33,832 nt of DNA from Oceanotoga teriensis (GTDB lineage: Bacteria > Thermotogota > Thermotogae > Petrotogales > Petrotogaceae): the NCBI RefSeq assembly GCF_003148465.1, contig NZ_QGGI01000025.1:1-33832 (forward strand), given 5' to 3'. Positions 10,001 through 17,615 of the stretch are shown here, piece by piece. Under the pieces are notes generated by a model. That model worked only from the letters and a program-made list of their open reading frames with translations, had not been told where the DNA came from and did not search any database. Both the position numbers and the translations under genes were made by a program. The first letter of the stretch is position 1. Every line of letters starts with the position of its first letter.

Positions 10001-12326
10001 AATATCTAATATAAGAATAAAAAAAGATGAAGTATCTCAAAAATATTTTACAATAGGTAATCATGATTTGAACTTCATAAATATAGATATGCAGGATAAT
10101 CATTATATAGGAGGATTTGATATAGAACTCTATCAAAGAAACTCTGAGAATTCATATACTTTTAAAAAATCACTGTATAATGGAATGAAAGAAACTATAG
10201 AGAATAAATCTATAATAAATATTGAAAATATTAGGTCTGTTTTTGGAAGCACTGGTTTAAATATATCTAATTTTGATTTTAAAGAAGGTATAGGGCATTA
10301 TAAACTCGATATAATATCTTATGATAAATCTTATATTTTAGGACTTAAAGCAAAGACTAATTCAATAGTTAGAGATTTTATAAACTTTTATAATAAAACA
10401 GAAGATCCTATATATATTTATTTAACTGAAAATGCCAAAGCTAAAAGATTGAGTATAAATAATGACACAAATATTATAAATGATAATGAATTTAGAGCTT
10501 TGCTCGAAATAGAGATGTCTGAAGGTTTGGATGTAACAAATGTTATAAATAAAGATTCTATACAATTAAAACTTGAAGGTCCAAAAATAATACAACCAAG
10601 TATAGTTGTTGATTATTCGGGAAATAATAAATACACAATAATAGCAAAAATAAATGATTCTATAATAGATGGGAATTATACAGCAAGACTTAATTTTAAA
10701 ACTAAATACAGTGATAAATTAGAAGAAATTTCTCAGAAAATACTCATAGATGCAGATGGAACTAGAACTATTGGTAAGATTGAGAGAGTTTTTAAAAATG
10801 GTTATGGAAGAGCTTCATTTGATGTAAATATAAACACAAATAATTCTGAAAATCTTATTTGGGATGTTGATGATTATTATTTTGAGTATAATTTAAAGGG
10901 TTCATCTGATAAAAAGAAAGAAAGTGGATTTTTAATTCCATATGAGAGTAAAGCTTCATTGGATTTAGATTATTTGAAAGATGGAGAGTATGAAGTTAAA
11001 TACTATTTAAAAGATAAAGCTGAAAATTTGATTCAAAGCCAGATTACTTCATTTATAATAGAAAAGAATTTGCCAGTATTAGAAGATTTAATAATAGATG
11101 AAAATGATAGAAATAGAAATGTGTTGGCTTATAACGATCTTAGCGATGATTTTAGTAATTCCATATTATCTATTTATGATGATAATAAGCTTTATAAAAC
11201 AGTATTTTATTTATTAAATGAGAGTTATGTTTTTACAGATAGTAAAAAGTATCATAGTTTTAATTTAGGAAATATTTTATTAGAACTTAATGATACTACG
11301 AGTTATTCAGATGGAGATAAAGTTACTTTAAAAATAGATTCTACAGATATGAATTCTAATTTTATTTTAAAAGAAGTTGATATTTATAAAGATAATACTG
11401 CTCCAAATAATATATCTAAAAAGAATATTCCAGATATCATAACTAATACTGATAAAATAGTAGATTTATTCGTTGAAGATAATGTTGCCACTGAAAAAGT
11501 AGAAATAACCTTTATAGATAAAGAATTAAAAGAAAAGTATAAGGGATTTATGGAAAAACTTTCTAATGATTTTTCTATTCAAGATTGGACTTATACTTTG
11601 CCAGATCTTGGTATAGTAGAAGGAGAGTACACTTTAAAAGTAAAGGCAACGGATTTAGCCGGAAATATATCTCAATTAACTCTGCCCGATAAAGTCAAGA
11701 TAGATAATAAAAAGCCAGTAGTTAAATTTGAAATAAAAGATTTGAACCCTATAGACAATAATAGATATTATCTTAATGATTCTACTAAAAAGATATTGAG
11801 TTGGGAAGTAGAGGATTTTACAATTGATGCAACTCAAGGAACTGTAGAGATTGGTTTTAATACTTCTAAAAAGAGTGTAGTTGGAGATGAAAAGAATATA
11901 GCTTTAAAATCATTAGATGATATAGGAATTAGTTCTGATGGTGTATATGATATATATTTGAAAGCAGTTGATGAAGCTGATTTACAGATTATAACGGGAT
12001 CATATACAATAGTTCTAGATACTAATCCGCCGATAATAAATTCCGTGACTTCTGATTCTACGCCATTGATTGAAAATACAGAAGTAGCCCTTGGAGAAGA
12101 TATAGTTGAAGTTAATGTTAATTTTTCGGAGAATAATTATAGTAGTGTTTTAATTACTTATAATGGAATTCAGAAGATTGGTACTGTTGATTATAATGAA
12201 ACAGCTGGAACTGGAAATATCAGTATAAAAAATTTGGACCTTTTAAGTACATCAAAAGATTTAGTGATTAAGATAAAAGATAAATCAGGAAATGAAATCA
12301 CAAAAACATATAAAATAAAGAAATAA
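7038..12326 (+). CDS. Giant multi-Ig-like-domain lipoprotein, third of three
   Basis: At 1762 aa this is the longest gene in the window. The lipobox is LTSC (Cys21), followed by C-M-x4-D-N and 'PPEFYEKPFIEG', matching the second lipoprotein in order and spacing. The first Ig-like unit (about 56-138: 'VRDNQAINYVQVFKS' to 'VVADTSGNKT') is the counterpart of the first unit there. The C-terminal units are the most canonical: 'VEDNVATEKVEITF', 'LKVKATDLAGNISQ', 'DTNPPIINSV', 'IKDKSGNEITK'. No transmembrane segment follows the signal peptide and no catalytic motif is seen. The ribosome binding site AGGAGGTG overlaps the upstream stop codon. A strong terminator sits 9 bases after the stop. Likely an elongated rod-like envelope protein; function unknown. 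Confidence 0.8.
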   Translation: MKNRLYFIIMLLISMFLLTSCMMFQDNQPPEFYEKPFIEGFQSSKGVITKLYKANDEIIINFKVRDNQAINYVQVFKSTDLTKPIRTLVNNYGRNDYKAEGIRLNLPYDDSSYRIFIVVADTSGNKTSQILEGISFNVSDDQKPKMISDKEKSKSDLYQKINDENLYKMKFYFEEVGSGIKNFIINGFTINSKYDKDPNSVLTSKNGYYVVEEDDGITQSGYLVFFDNLIVGDNDFKVSVSDNLNNKSENNPYSIKIESPNPESEITLDLDYKRYYVIDDITGKTDNIILGIKAEDEISLIEKIEIFINGVRKEIKLQRPLEKYSYEFKEIGQKSSEQTINVRVVAYNTVGNKIEKNIEIKVGKKKDPVLSLTPKSIYKNGIEEEWNKYTVNDNIFIEDGDKVLFDVSAESFLGAEIKSLELFARKDFINTTLFKKEFSRTEEIVSYKEIVETEFLEKGVYEIYLKVETFEDGINNTVKLKQNIVYSDELYTASNLKLNVNFFYNSKEISQDIYYKTVSAKKTFKISKNTNLSVISEINSKFQNIQNVTYIINGQDFEADRYDAKKNIWQTKERYKALNIGEYELKIKITDTFDKAYILEDIYYIKVVETVEEAYGSRLKLFPDNYEPGIGDPININYEIDDDFGIDTFKVEVFERITPDSSKSISSNPFIDKKLDESKLEKNSKEWISYRTTDYVFKLSTINILGIKTELEADKVSIKNLHLEVIEPSIENITVRRSQDFINFKVDTSGGASLTVFAKKIKDGSQELKLRDELRENKDNTFTRYEFPIFLNAITEDKKLIFDEPGDYEIIFRSKYGDYDKQVKKILTIRDDSEIIFEKPSLKVITDIATPSELKFETFFREGYREDKEYENTEYFIPINYDISNKTNIDISFNLIDYNKPEKVDVYINDKIVSEIINPEDINPSTEYEGKNVFSYKSNISKEDFNIGTNNVKIYVKKPIYDESKNIYEFNLNTLDFKKPELNDYEFEISNIRIKKDEVSQKYFTIGNHDLNFINIDMQDNHYIGGFDIELYQRNSENSYTFKKSLYNGMKETIENKSIINIENIRSVFGSTGLNISNFDFKEGIGHYKLDIISYDKSYILGLKAKTNSIVRDFINFYNKTEDPIYIYLTENAKAKRLSINNDTNIINDNEFRALLEIEMSEGLDVTNVINKDSIQLKLEGPKIIQPSIVVDYSGNNKYTIIAKINDSIIDGNYTARLNFKTKYSDKLEEISQKILIDADGTRTIGKIERVFKNGYGRASFDVNINTNNSENLIWDVDDYYFEYNLKGSSDKKKESGFLIPYESKASLDLDYLKDGEYEVKYYLKDKAENLIQSQITSFIIEKNLPVLEDLIIDENDRNRNVLAYNDLSDDFSNSILSIYDDNKLYKTVFYLLNESYVFTDSKKYHSFNLGNILLELNDTTSYSDGDKVTLKIDSTDMNSNFILKEVDIYKDNTAPNNISKKNIPDIITNTDKIVDLFVEDNVATEKVEITFIDKELKEKYKGFMEKLSNDFSIQDWTYTLPDLGIVEGEYTLKVKATDLAGNISQLTLPDKVKIDNKKPVVKFEIKDLNPIDNNRYYLNDSTKKILSWEVEDFTIDATQGTVEIGFNTSKKSVVGDEKNIALKSLDDIGISSDGVYDIYLKAVDEADLQIITGSYTIVLDTNPPIINSVTSDSTPLIENTEVALGEDIVEVNVNFSENNYSSVLITYNGIQKIGTVDYNETAGTGNISIKNLDLLSTSKDLVIKIKDKSGNEITKTYKIKK

Positions 12327-12334
12327 AAAGATAA

Positions 12335-12375
12335 AAAATACTCGGTTTCTATACAATTTAGAAACCGAGTATTTT
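12335..12375. terminator. Bidirectional intrinsic terminator
   Basis: A perfect 17-bp stem (12335-12351 with 12359-12375) encloses a 7-nt loop. The stem core is ATACTCGGTTTCTA, flanked by A-runs on the left and T-runs on the right, so it can end transcription both from the lipoprotein operon (plus) and from ackA (minus), which converge here. Confidence 0.92.
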
Positions 12376-12396
12376 AAATTATAAAATTATTATTTT

Positions 12397-13614
12397 TTAA
12401 TTCAATTCTTCTAATTTATTTTCAACTATTTCTTTTGTATCTCTTGCAATCATCAATTCTTCATTTGTAGGAACTACCACTACAGTTACTTTAGAATCTG
12501 GAGTAGAGATTATTTTTTCTTCTCCTTTGAAATCATTTATATTTTTATCTATTTTTACACCTAGATATCCAAGATATTGTTCACAAATTTCTTCTCTTAA
12601 TATAGGAGAGTTCTCTCCAACTCCAGCTGTGAATACAAGAACATCAACACCATTCATCGCTGCAGCATATCCCCCTATATATTTTGCTATACTATATTCA
12701 TATATATCAAAAGCAAGTCTTGAAACTTTTTCACCTTCGATGGCATTGTCTTCTATATCCCTCATATCAGAAGAAAATCCTTTTGTAACTCCATACATAC
12801 CTGATTTTTTATTTAGAATATTTATAACTTCTTTAGCTGTGATTCCTTCTTCTTGAGCTATAAAACCAACTATTGCTGGATCTATATCTCCAGATCTTGT
12901 TCCCATTACTAATCCTGCAAGAGGCGTAAAACCCATAGATGTATCTATTGATTTTCCTTCCTTTACTGCTGCAACAGATGCACCATTACCAATATGTGCA
13001 GTGATTATTTTTAAATCTTCTATATTTTTTCCAAGTATATCTGCAACTCTTTTTGATACATATCTATGAGAAGTTCCGTGAAAGCCGTATCTTCTAACTT
13101 TATATTTTTCATAGTATTCATATGGAAGTCCATATAGATATGATTTTTCTGGCATTGTTTGATGGAATGAAGTATCAAATACTGCAACTTGAGGTGCTTC
13201 TGGTAATAATTCCATAGCAGCCTTTATTCCCATAGCATTTGCTGGATTGTGCAAAGGTGCTAAGAAAGAAAGCATTTCTATATCAGATAATTTGTTTTTA
13301 TCAATTCTTACAGATGTCTTGAATCTTTCGCCGCCATGCACTATTCTATGTCCACAAGCATCTATTTCATTTAGTGAATTAAGAACACCTTTATCTTTTG
13401 AAACTAAAATATCTAAAACCAATTTTAGTCCGATTTCATGATCTTTTATTTCTTTTTCAATAACATGTTTTTCTCCATTAACTTTATGAACTATTCTTGA
13501 ACCATCTATTCCTATTCTTTCTACAAGTCCTTTAGCGAGTACGGATTCATCTTCCATATTTAATAATTGATATTTTATAGAAGAACTTCCAGAGTTAATA
13601 ACAAGTACTTTCAT
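12397..13614 (-). CDS. ackA: Acetate kinase
   Basis: The 405-aa product catalyses acetyl phosphate + ADP to acetate + ATP, the energy-yielding last step of acetate fermentation in the cytoplasm. ASKHA-fold motifs are all visible: N-terminal 'INSGSSSIKY', 'GHRIVHGGE', 'FDTSFHQTMP', 'YGFHGTSH', 'HIGNGAS', 'GTRSGDIDP' and 'FTAGVGENS'. Length is normal for the family. I place the start at ATG 13614 because AGGAGGT (13621-13627) lies 6 bases upstream; the longer frame to 13635 would put the ribosome binding site inside the gene. It stands alone with its own promoter and shares a terminator with the lipoprotein operon. No phosphotransacetylase is present in the window. It is distinct from the two butyrate kinases further on. 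Confidence 0.97.
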   Translation of the reverse strand: MKVLVINSGSSSIKYQLLNMEDESVLAKGLVERIGIDGSRIVHKVNGEKHVIEKEIKDHEIGLKLVLDILVSKDKGVLNSLNEIDACGHRIVHGGERFKTSVRIDKNKLSDIEMLSFLAPLHNPANAMGIKAAMELLPEAPQVAVFDTSFHQTMPEKSYLYGLPYEYYEKYKVRRYGFHGTSHRYVSKRVADILGKNIEDLKIITAHIGNGASVAAVKEGKSIDTSMGFTPLAGLVMGTRSGDIDPAIVGFIAQEEGITAKEVINILNKKSGMYGVTKGFSSDMRDIEDNAIEGEKVSRLAFDIYEYSIAKYIGGYAAAMNGVDVLVFTAGVGENSPILREEICEQYLGYLGVKIDKNINDFKGEEKIISTPDSKVTVVVVPTNEELMIARDTKEIVENKLEELN

Positions 13615-13700
13615 CATCCAACCTCCTGTTTTCATTGTTTAATTGTTTTGTATATCTATTTTATTCTATATTATAATATCATATTGTGAGATATTTTTTC

Positions 13701-13729
13701 AATACAAAAATATGAAAGGAATGTGTCAA
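13701..13729 (-). promoter_or_regulatory. ackA promoter
   Basis: On the minus strand TTGACA (13729-13724) is followed after 17 bases by TGTATT (13706-13701), giving an mRNA leader of about 80 nt ahead of ackA. A second TATAAT lies closer to the gene (around 13670) but lacks a -35 at the right distance. Confidence 0.6.
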
Positions 13730-13735
13730 AAAAAC

Positions 13736-13768
13736 AAAAAGGTTGCTTTATGATTATCATAAGCAACC
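13736..13768 (-). terminator. glyA terminator
   Basis: Arms GGTTGCTT and AAGCAACC extended by TATGA/TCAT (one bulged base) form a hairpin with a short loop. On the minus strand the stem is followed by a U-run (complement of AAAAA at 13736-13740). It ends the glyA transcript just ahead of the ackA promoter; the plus-strand side also has a T-run. Confidence 0.85.
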
Positions 13769-13784
13769 TTTTTATATCTTTGGT

Positions 13785-15053
13785 TTATATAAGTTCTTTA
13801 TAAAGAGGGTGTTTTTGGCATAATGATTTAACTTTTGAAGTAACTTCTTCAATTATAGAATCATCTATAGTTCCTTCTTCATCTTTTATATTTTTTGCAA
13901 CTTTTGATATTAATTCTGCAATTATTATCATATCTTCTTCTTTCATACCCCTTGTAGTTAAAGCGGGTGTTCCAATTCTGATTCCGCTTGTGACAAAAGG
14001 TGATCTCTTTTCTTTTGGAACTGTATTTTTATTTACAGTTATGTGACATTTGCCTAGAGCTTCTTCAAGAGCTTTTCCTGTTATATTTATATTGTTTAAA
14101 TCTATTAGTAATAGGTGTGAGTCTGTTCCTCCTGATACTATATCTAAACCTTGTTTTTGTAATTCTTCACCAAGTTTTTTAGCATTTTTTACTACTTGTT
14201 TTTGATAATCCTTAAAAGATTCACTCAATGCTTCTTTAAAAGCAACAGCTTTTGATGCTATGACATGTTCAAGAGGTCCGCCTTGTATTCCTGGGAATAT
14301 GGATTTATTAACAGCTTTATATATATCAGAATCATTTGTTAATATAATTCCACCTCTTGGACCTCTCAAAGTTTTATGTGTTGTTGAAGTAACTACATGT
14401 GCATATTCAAGAGGATTTGGGTATATTTTAGCTGCAACAAGTCCGGCAAAATGAGCCATGTCTACCATCAAATAAGCATTTATTTCATCTGCTATTTCTC
14501 TGAATTTTTTAAAGTCTATTATTCTTGCATAAGCACTTCCGCCTGCAACTATTAATTTAGGTTTATGTTCAAGAGCAATTTTTCTGACATTATCATAATC
14601 TATTATTCCAGTTTCTTCATTTACTCCATATGAAACGACATTATAAAGTTTACCAGAGAAATTAACAGGAGAACCATGAGTTAAATGACCACCATGACTC
14701 AAAGCCATTCCCATTATAGTATCTCCAGGTTTTAATAATGCGAAGTATACTCCCATATTGGCTTGTGATCCAGAATGAGGTTGTACATTTGCGTATTTTG
14801 CATCGAATAACTCTTTTAATCTATTTCTTGCTATTGTTTCTATTTCATCAACAAATTCACAACCACCATAATATCTTTTTTTTGGATAGCCTTCTGCATA
14901 TTTGTTGGTTAAGATACTTCCCATTGCTTCCATAACTGGTACTGAAGCAAAATTTTCAGAGGCTATAAGTTCTAATCCAAATTCTTGTCTTTTTAATTCT
15001 TTCATCATTATTTCATGAATATCGATATCAGAATTTTTTAGGTTTTCCCACAT
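13785..15053 (-). CDS. glyA: Serine hydroxymethyltransferase
   Basis: The 422-aa PLP enzyme interconverts serine + tetrahydrofolate with glycine + 5,10-methylene-tetrahydrofolate, supplying one-carbon units. Diagnostic sequences are 'LIASENFAS' near the N-terminus, '[13 protein letters not shown]', '[13 protein letters not shown]', '[12 protein letters not shown]' (PLP-contacting Asp/His), and '[14 protein letters not shown]', where Lys227 is the Schiff-base lysine. '[15 protein letters not shown]' near the C-terminus is also canonical. ATG 15053 is preceded by GGGGTGG. The gene is monocistronic, with a terminator directly downstream and a divergent promoter region shared with the amino-acid fermentation operon, so the two units may be regulated through the same intergenic sites. 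Confidence 0.97.
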   Translation of the reverse strand: MWENLKNSDIDIHEIMMKELKRQEFGLELIASENFASVPVMEAMGSILTNKYAEGYPKKRYYGGCEFVDEIETIARNRLKELFDAKYANVQPHSGSQANMGVYFALLKPGDTIMGMALSHGGHLTHGSPVNFSGKLYNVVSYGVNEETGIIDYDNVRKIALEHKPKLIVAGGSAYARIIDFKKFREIADEINAYLMVDMAHFAGLVAAKIYPNPLEYAHVVTSTTHKTLRGPRGGIILTNDSDIYKAVNKSIFPGIQGGPLEHVIASKAVAFKEALSESFKDYQKQVVKNAKKLGEELQKQGLDIVSGGTDSHLLLIDLNNINITGKALEEALGKCHITVNKNTVPKEKRSPFVTSGIRIGTPALTTRGMKEEDMIIIAELISKVAKNIKDEEGTIDDSIIEEVTSKVKSLCQKHPLYKELI

Positions 15054-15086
15054 TCTCTTCCACCCCTTTATTATGATTTCTATTCT

Positions 15087-15115
15087 ATTATAAACTATTT
15101 TATAAAAAAATGAAA
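15087..15115 (-). promoter_or_regulatory. Probable glyA promoter
   Basis: A consensus TATAAT lies at 15092-15087 on the minus strand, about 34 bases before the glyA ATG. The -35 position 17 bases upstream (TTTCAT, 15115-15110) matches poorly and coincides with a TGAAAT-type half-site, which would suit a regulated promoter. Confidence 0.5.
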
Positions 15116-15134
15116 TCCATGATATAATATAATT

Positions 15135-15164
15135 ATGAAATCTATTTCATGAAATTTTTTTCAT
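15135..15164. promoter_or_regulatory. Tandem palindromic operator-like sites between divergent genes
   Basis: Two copies of ATGAAA-N4-TTTCAT overlap by two bases (15135-15150 and 15149-15164), giving a 14-bp period, with the perfect ATTTCATGAAAT palindrome at their junction. A further ATGAAAT half-site is at 15110-15116 over the glyA -35. They lie between the glyA promoter and the operon promoter at 15222. The binding protein is not identifiable from sequence. Confidence 0.5.
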
Positions 15165-15221
15165 ATCGTCTATAATTCACTCTAATTCAAATTATTTGAC
15201 TATATATAACTTATATGGGTT

Positions 15222-15250
15222 TTGTTTAAAAATGTTAAATTGAATATAAT
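15222..15250 (+). promoter_or_regulatory. Promoter of the amino-acid fermentation operon
   Basis: TTGTTT (15222-15227) and a consensus TATAAT (15245-15250) are spaced 17 bases apart, 45 bases before the aminotransferase ATG. A TTGACT further upstream (15196) has no -10 at a suitable distance. Confidence 0.6.
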
Positions 15251-15295
15251 TGAAAGTGAAAATGGGATATAAAAAAATACAAGGGGGTAGTTTAT

Positions 15296-16531
15296 ATGAA
15301 TTTTGAAAGTAAACTTTCTGAGGTTTCAAAAAGAATTAAGTCAAGTATTATAAGAGAATTATTAAAAGTAGCAAATAATCCAGGTATGATTTCTTTTGGT
15401 GGCGGAGTACCAGATCCTGATACTTTTCCAAGAAATAAACTTGCAGAAATATCTAAAGAAATTCTTGAAAATGAACATCGCTTTGTTTTACAGTATGGTA
15501 CAACAGAAGGAGATGTAGAATTAAAAAAAGGATATATAAATTTATTGAAAAAATATGATGGTATTGACTGGGTTAAAGATGAAAATATGGTTATAACTGT
15601 TGGTTCTCAACAAGCACTTTATTTAGTAGGAATGACATTGCTCGATAAAAATTCTTATTGTGGAGTTAGTAGACCAATATATCTTGGTGCTGCAAGTGCA
15701 TTTTCTCAAAGGGCTCCTAAATTTATAAATATACCATTGACTAAAGATGGTTTGGATTTGGAGTATTTAGAGAGAGAACTTGAAAAACTTTATGAAATTG
15801 GTGAAATAGATAAATTTAAATTTGTGTATGCAATATCAAATTTCCACAATCCTGGTGGAGTTACAATGAATCTTGAAAAGAGAAAAAAATTAGTTGAGTT
15901 AGCAGAAAAATATGATTTTCTAATAGTTGAAGATGATCCTTATGGAGCCTTGAGATTTGAAGGGAATAAAGTTCCAAGTATATATTCTCTTGCACCTAAT
16001 AGAACTATATTGTTGAATACTTTTTCGAAAGTTTTAGCTCCTGGATTGAGACTTGGTGTCATCATAGGAGATGAATTCTTAATAAGAAAGATTACCATGA
16101 CTAAACAGGCCGCAGATTTGTGTTCTCCTTCATTGACTCAAAGACTTGCTGCAAGATACATTCAAAGATATGATTTATACGATGAAATAGCTCCTACAAT
16201 TAAGTTATATGGAGAGAAAAAAGATACTATGATGAAAGCTATAGAAGAAAATCTTGGAGATATAAAAGATATAGATTGGACAAGACCTGAAGGTGGACTT
16301 TTTACTTGGATAACTTTACCAAAAGGAATAGATACAATGGAAATGTTTGAGATGGCTAAAATGGAAAAAGTGTTGTATATTCCTGGAGAAGCATTTTATG
16401 TTGATGAACCTGATAGAAATACTATGAGAATATCTTTCTGTTTACCATCACATGAAGAAATACATGAGGGTATGAGAAGACTTAGAAGAGTAATAGATAA
16501 ATATGCAAAAGAAAAAGGTATTGAGATATAA
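15296..16531 (+). CDS. PLP-dependent aminotransferase, class I/II (LysN/Aro8-like)
   Basis: The 411-aa fold-type I aminotransferase converts an amino acid to its 2-oxoacid. Visible signatures are 'MISFGGGVPDPDTFP' near the N-terminus, 'YGTTEGDVELKKG', 'SNFHNPGGVT' (Asn185), 'VEDDPYGALRF' (Asp213/Asp214, Tyr216) and 'NTFSKVLAPGLRLG' with Lys245 as the PLP lysine. The family includes 2-aminoadipate, aromatic and branched-chain aminotransferases, so substrate cannot be read from sequence. Being first in an operon with acyl kinases and a valine-type oxidoreductase, it probably starts the fermentation of branched-chain or aromatic amino acids. AAGGGGGT stands just upstream of ATG 15296. The next gene starts 14 bases after the stop. 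Confidence 0.9.
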   Translation: MNFESKLSEVSKRIKSSIIRELLKVANNPGMISFGGGVPDPDTFPRNKLAEISKEILENEHRFVLQYGTTEGDVELKKGYINLLKKYDGIDWVKDENMVITVGSQQALYLVGMTLLDKNSYCGVSRPIYLGAASAFSQRAPKFINIPLTKDGLDLEYLERELEKLYEIGEIDKFKFVYAISNFHNPGGVTMNLEKRKKLVELAEKYDFLIVEDDPYGALRFEGNKVPSIYSLAPNRTILLNTFSKVLAPGLRLGVIIGDEFLIRKITMTKQAADLCSPSLTQRLAARYIQRYDLYDEIAPTIKLYGEKKDTMMKAIEENLGDIKDIDWTRPEGGLFTWITLPKGIDTMEMFEMAKMEKVLYIPGEAFYVDEPDRNTMRISFCLPSHEEIHEGMRRLRRVIDKYAKEKGIEI

Positions 16532-16545
16532 ATAGGAGGGGAGTA

Positions 16546-17613
16546 ATGTATAAAATACTTACGATAAATCCTGGATCAACATCTACTAAAGTAGCTGTTT
16601 TTGAAGATGAGAAGATGATATCTTCTGAAACTATAGAACATAAAAGTTCTGAACTAAAGAAACATGAAAATATAATGGATCAAATTGGTTTTAGAAAAGA
16701 AGCGATTCTAAAATTTTTGGATAAAAATGGACTTAAAATCAATGATATTCATTCAATAGCTGCAAGAGGGGGGATTCTCCCCCCATTAAAGAGTGGAACT
16801 TATTTAGTAAATGAAGATATGGTTCATTATTTAAAATTTGAAACTAAGACAGAACATGCTTCGAATCTTGCGGCAGTTATAGGCTATGAATTATCTGATA
16901 ATAAAATACCTGTTTATGTAACAGATCCTGTGTCTGTAGATGAATTTTGTGAAGAAGCACGTATTTCTGGAATTAAAGAACTTAAAAGAAAAAGTTTATT
17001 ACATGCTTTGAATATGAAGATAGTTGCAAGAAAAGCTTCTGAAGAAATAGGAAAAGAATATAATTCTTGTAATTTTGTAATAGCACATCTCGGTGGTGGA
17101 ATTTCAGTTGGAGCTCAAAAAGAAGGAAAAATGATAGATGTAAATAATGCAAATGATGAAGGTCCTTTTAGTCCTGAAAGGGCTGGAGAATTGCCTATGG
17201 GGGATTTGTTGAAAATAATATTCTCTGATTTATACAATCATAAAGAGTTAAAAAAGAGACTCATCGGTCATGGTGGATTGGTAGGATATCTTGGTACTAA
17301 TGATTTAAGAGAAGCTTTTAAAATGGCTCAAAAAGATGAAAAAGCTGAACTTGTAATAGAAGCTATGGCATATCAAATTGCGAAAGAAATAGGTGCAATG
17401 ACTGTTGTTTTAAATGGAGAGGTTGATGCGATAATAATAACTGGAGGTCTTGCAAATTCTGAACCTTTCATAAATTTAATAAAAGAAAGAGTTTCTAAAT
17501 TAGGATTAATAATGGTTTATCCAGGATCTTTTGAAATGGAAGCACTTGCCTTAGGAGCTTTTAGGATACTTAATAATTCCGAAAGTCCTTTGAATTGGAG
17601 TAAGGAGGTTTGA
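16546..17613 (+). CDS. buk: Butyrate/branched-chain acyl kinase, copy 1
   Basis: The 355-aa ASKHA-fold kinase transfers phosphate from an acyl phosphate (butyryl, isobutyryl, isovaleryl) to ADP. Family motifs are 'INPGSTSTKVAVFED', 'RGGILPP', 'TDPVSVDEF', 'SLLHALNMK', 'HLGGGISVGAQ', 'GPFSPERAGELP' and 'ITGGLANSE'. The length is standard for butyrate kinase and shorter than acetate kinase. AGGAGGGG lies just before ATG 16546. The stop lies a few bases from the start of ptb, whose ribosome binding site is inside this gene. The 'RGGILPP' codons form an unusual G6/C6 hairpin (see findings). A second paralogue flanks the other side of ptb. Confidence 0.94.
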   Translation: MYKILTINPGSTSTKVAVFEDEKMISSETIEHKSSELKKHENIMDQIGFRKEAILKFLDKNGLKINDIHSIAARGGILPPLKSGTYLVNEDMVHYLKFETKTEHASNLAAVIGYELSDNKIPVYVTDPVSVDEFCEEARISGIKELKRKSLLHALNMKIVARKASEEIGKEYNSCNFVIAHLGGGISVGAQKEGKMIDVNNANDEGPFSPERAGELPMGDLLKIIFSDLYNHKELKKRLIGHGGLVGYLGTNDLREAFKMAQKDEKAELVIEAMAYQIAKEIGAMTVVLNGEVDAIIITGGLANSEPFINLIKERVSKLGLIMVYPGSFEMEALALGAFRILNNSESPLNWSKEV

Positions 17614-17615
17614 AT

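Noticed and set aside
12335-12375. Long hairpin as a possible mobile-element end
   Set aside because: The perfect stem with flanking A- and T-runs between convergent genes is a standard bidirectional terminator; no transposase or target duplication is present.
12397-13635. Longer ackA start at 13635
   Set aside because: It would place the AGGAGGT ribosome binding site within the coding region; the family N-terminus begins at MKVLVINSGSSS.
15144-15155. CodY box
   Set aside because: ATTTCATGAAAT has a two-base centre, whereas the CodY consensus has one, and CodY is restricted to Firmicutes. The arrangement as N4-spaced tandem palindromes fits a different factor.
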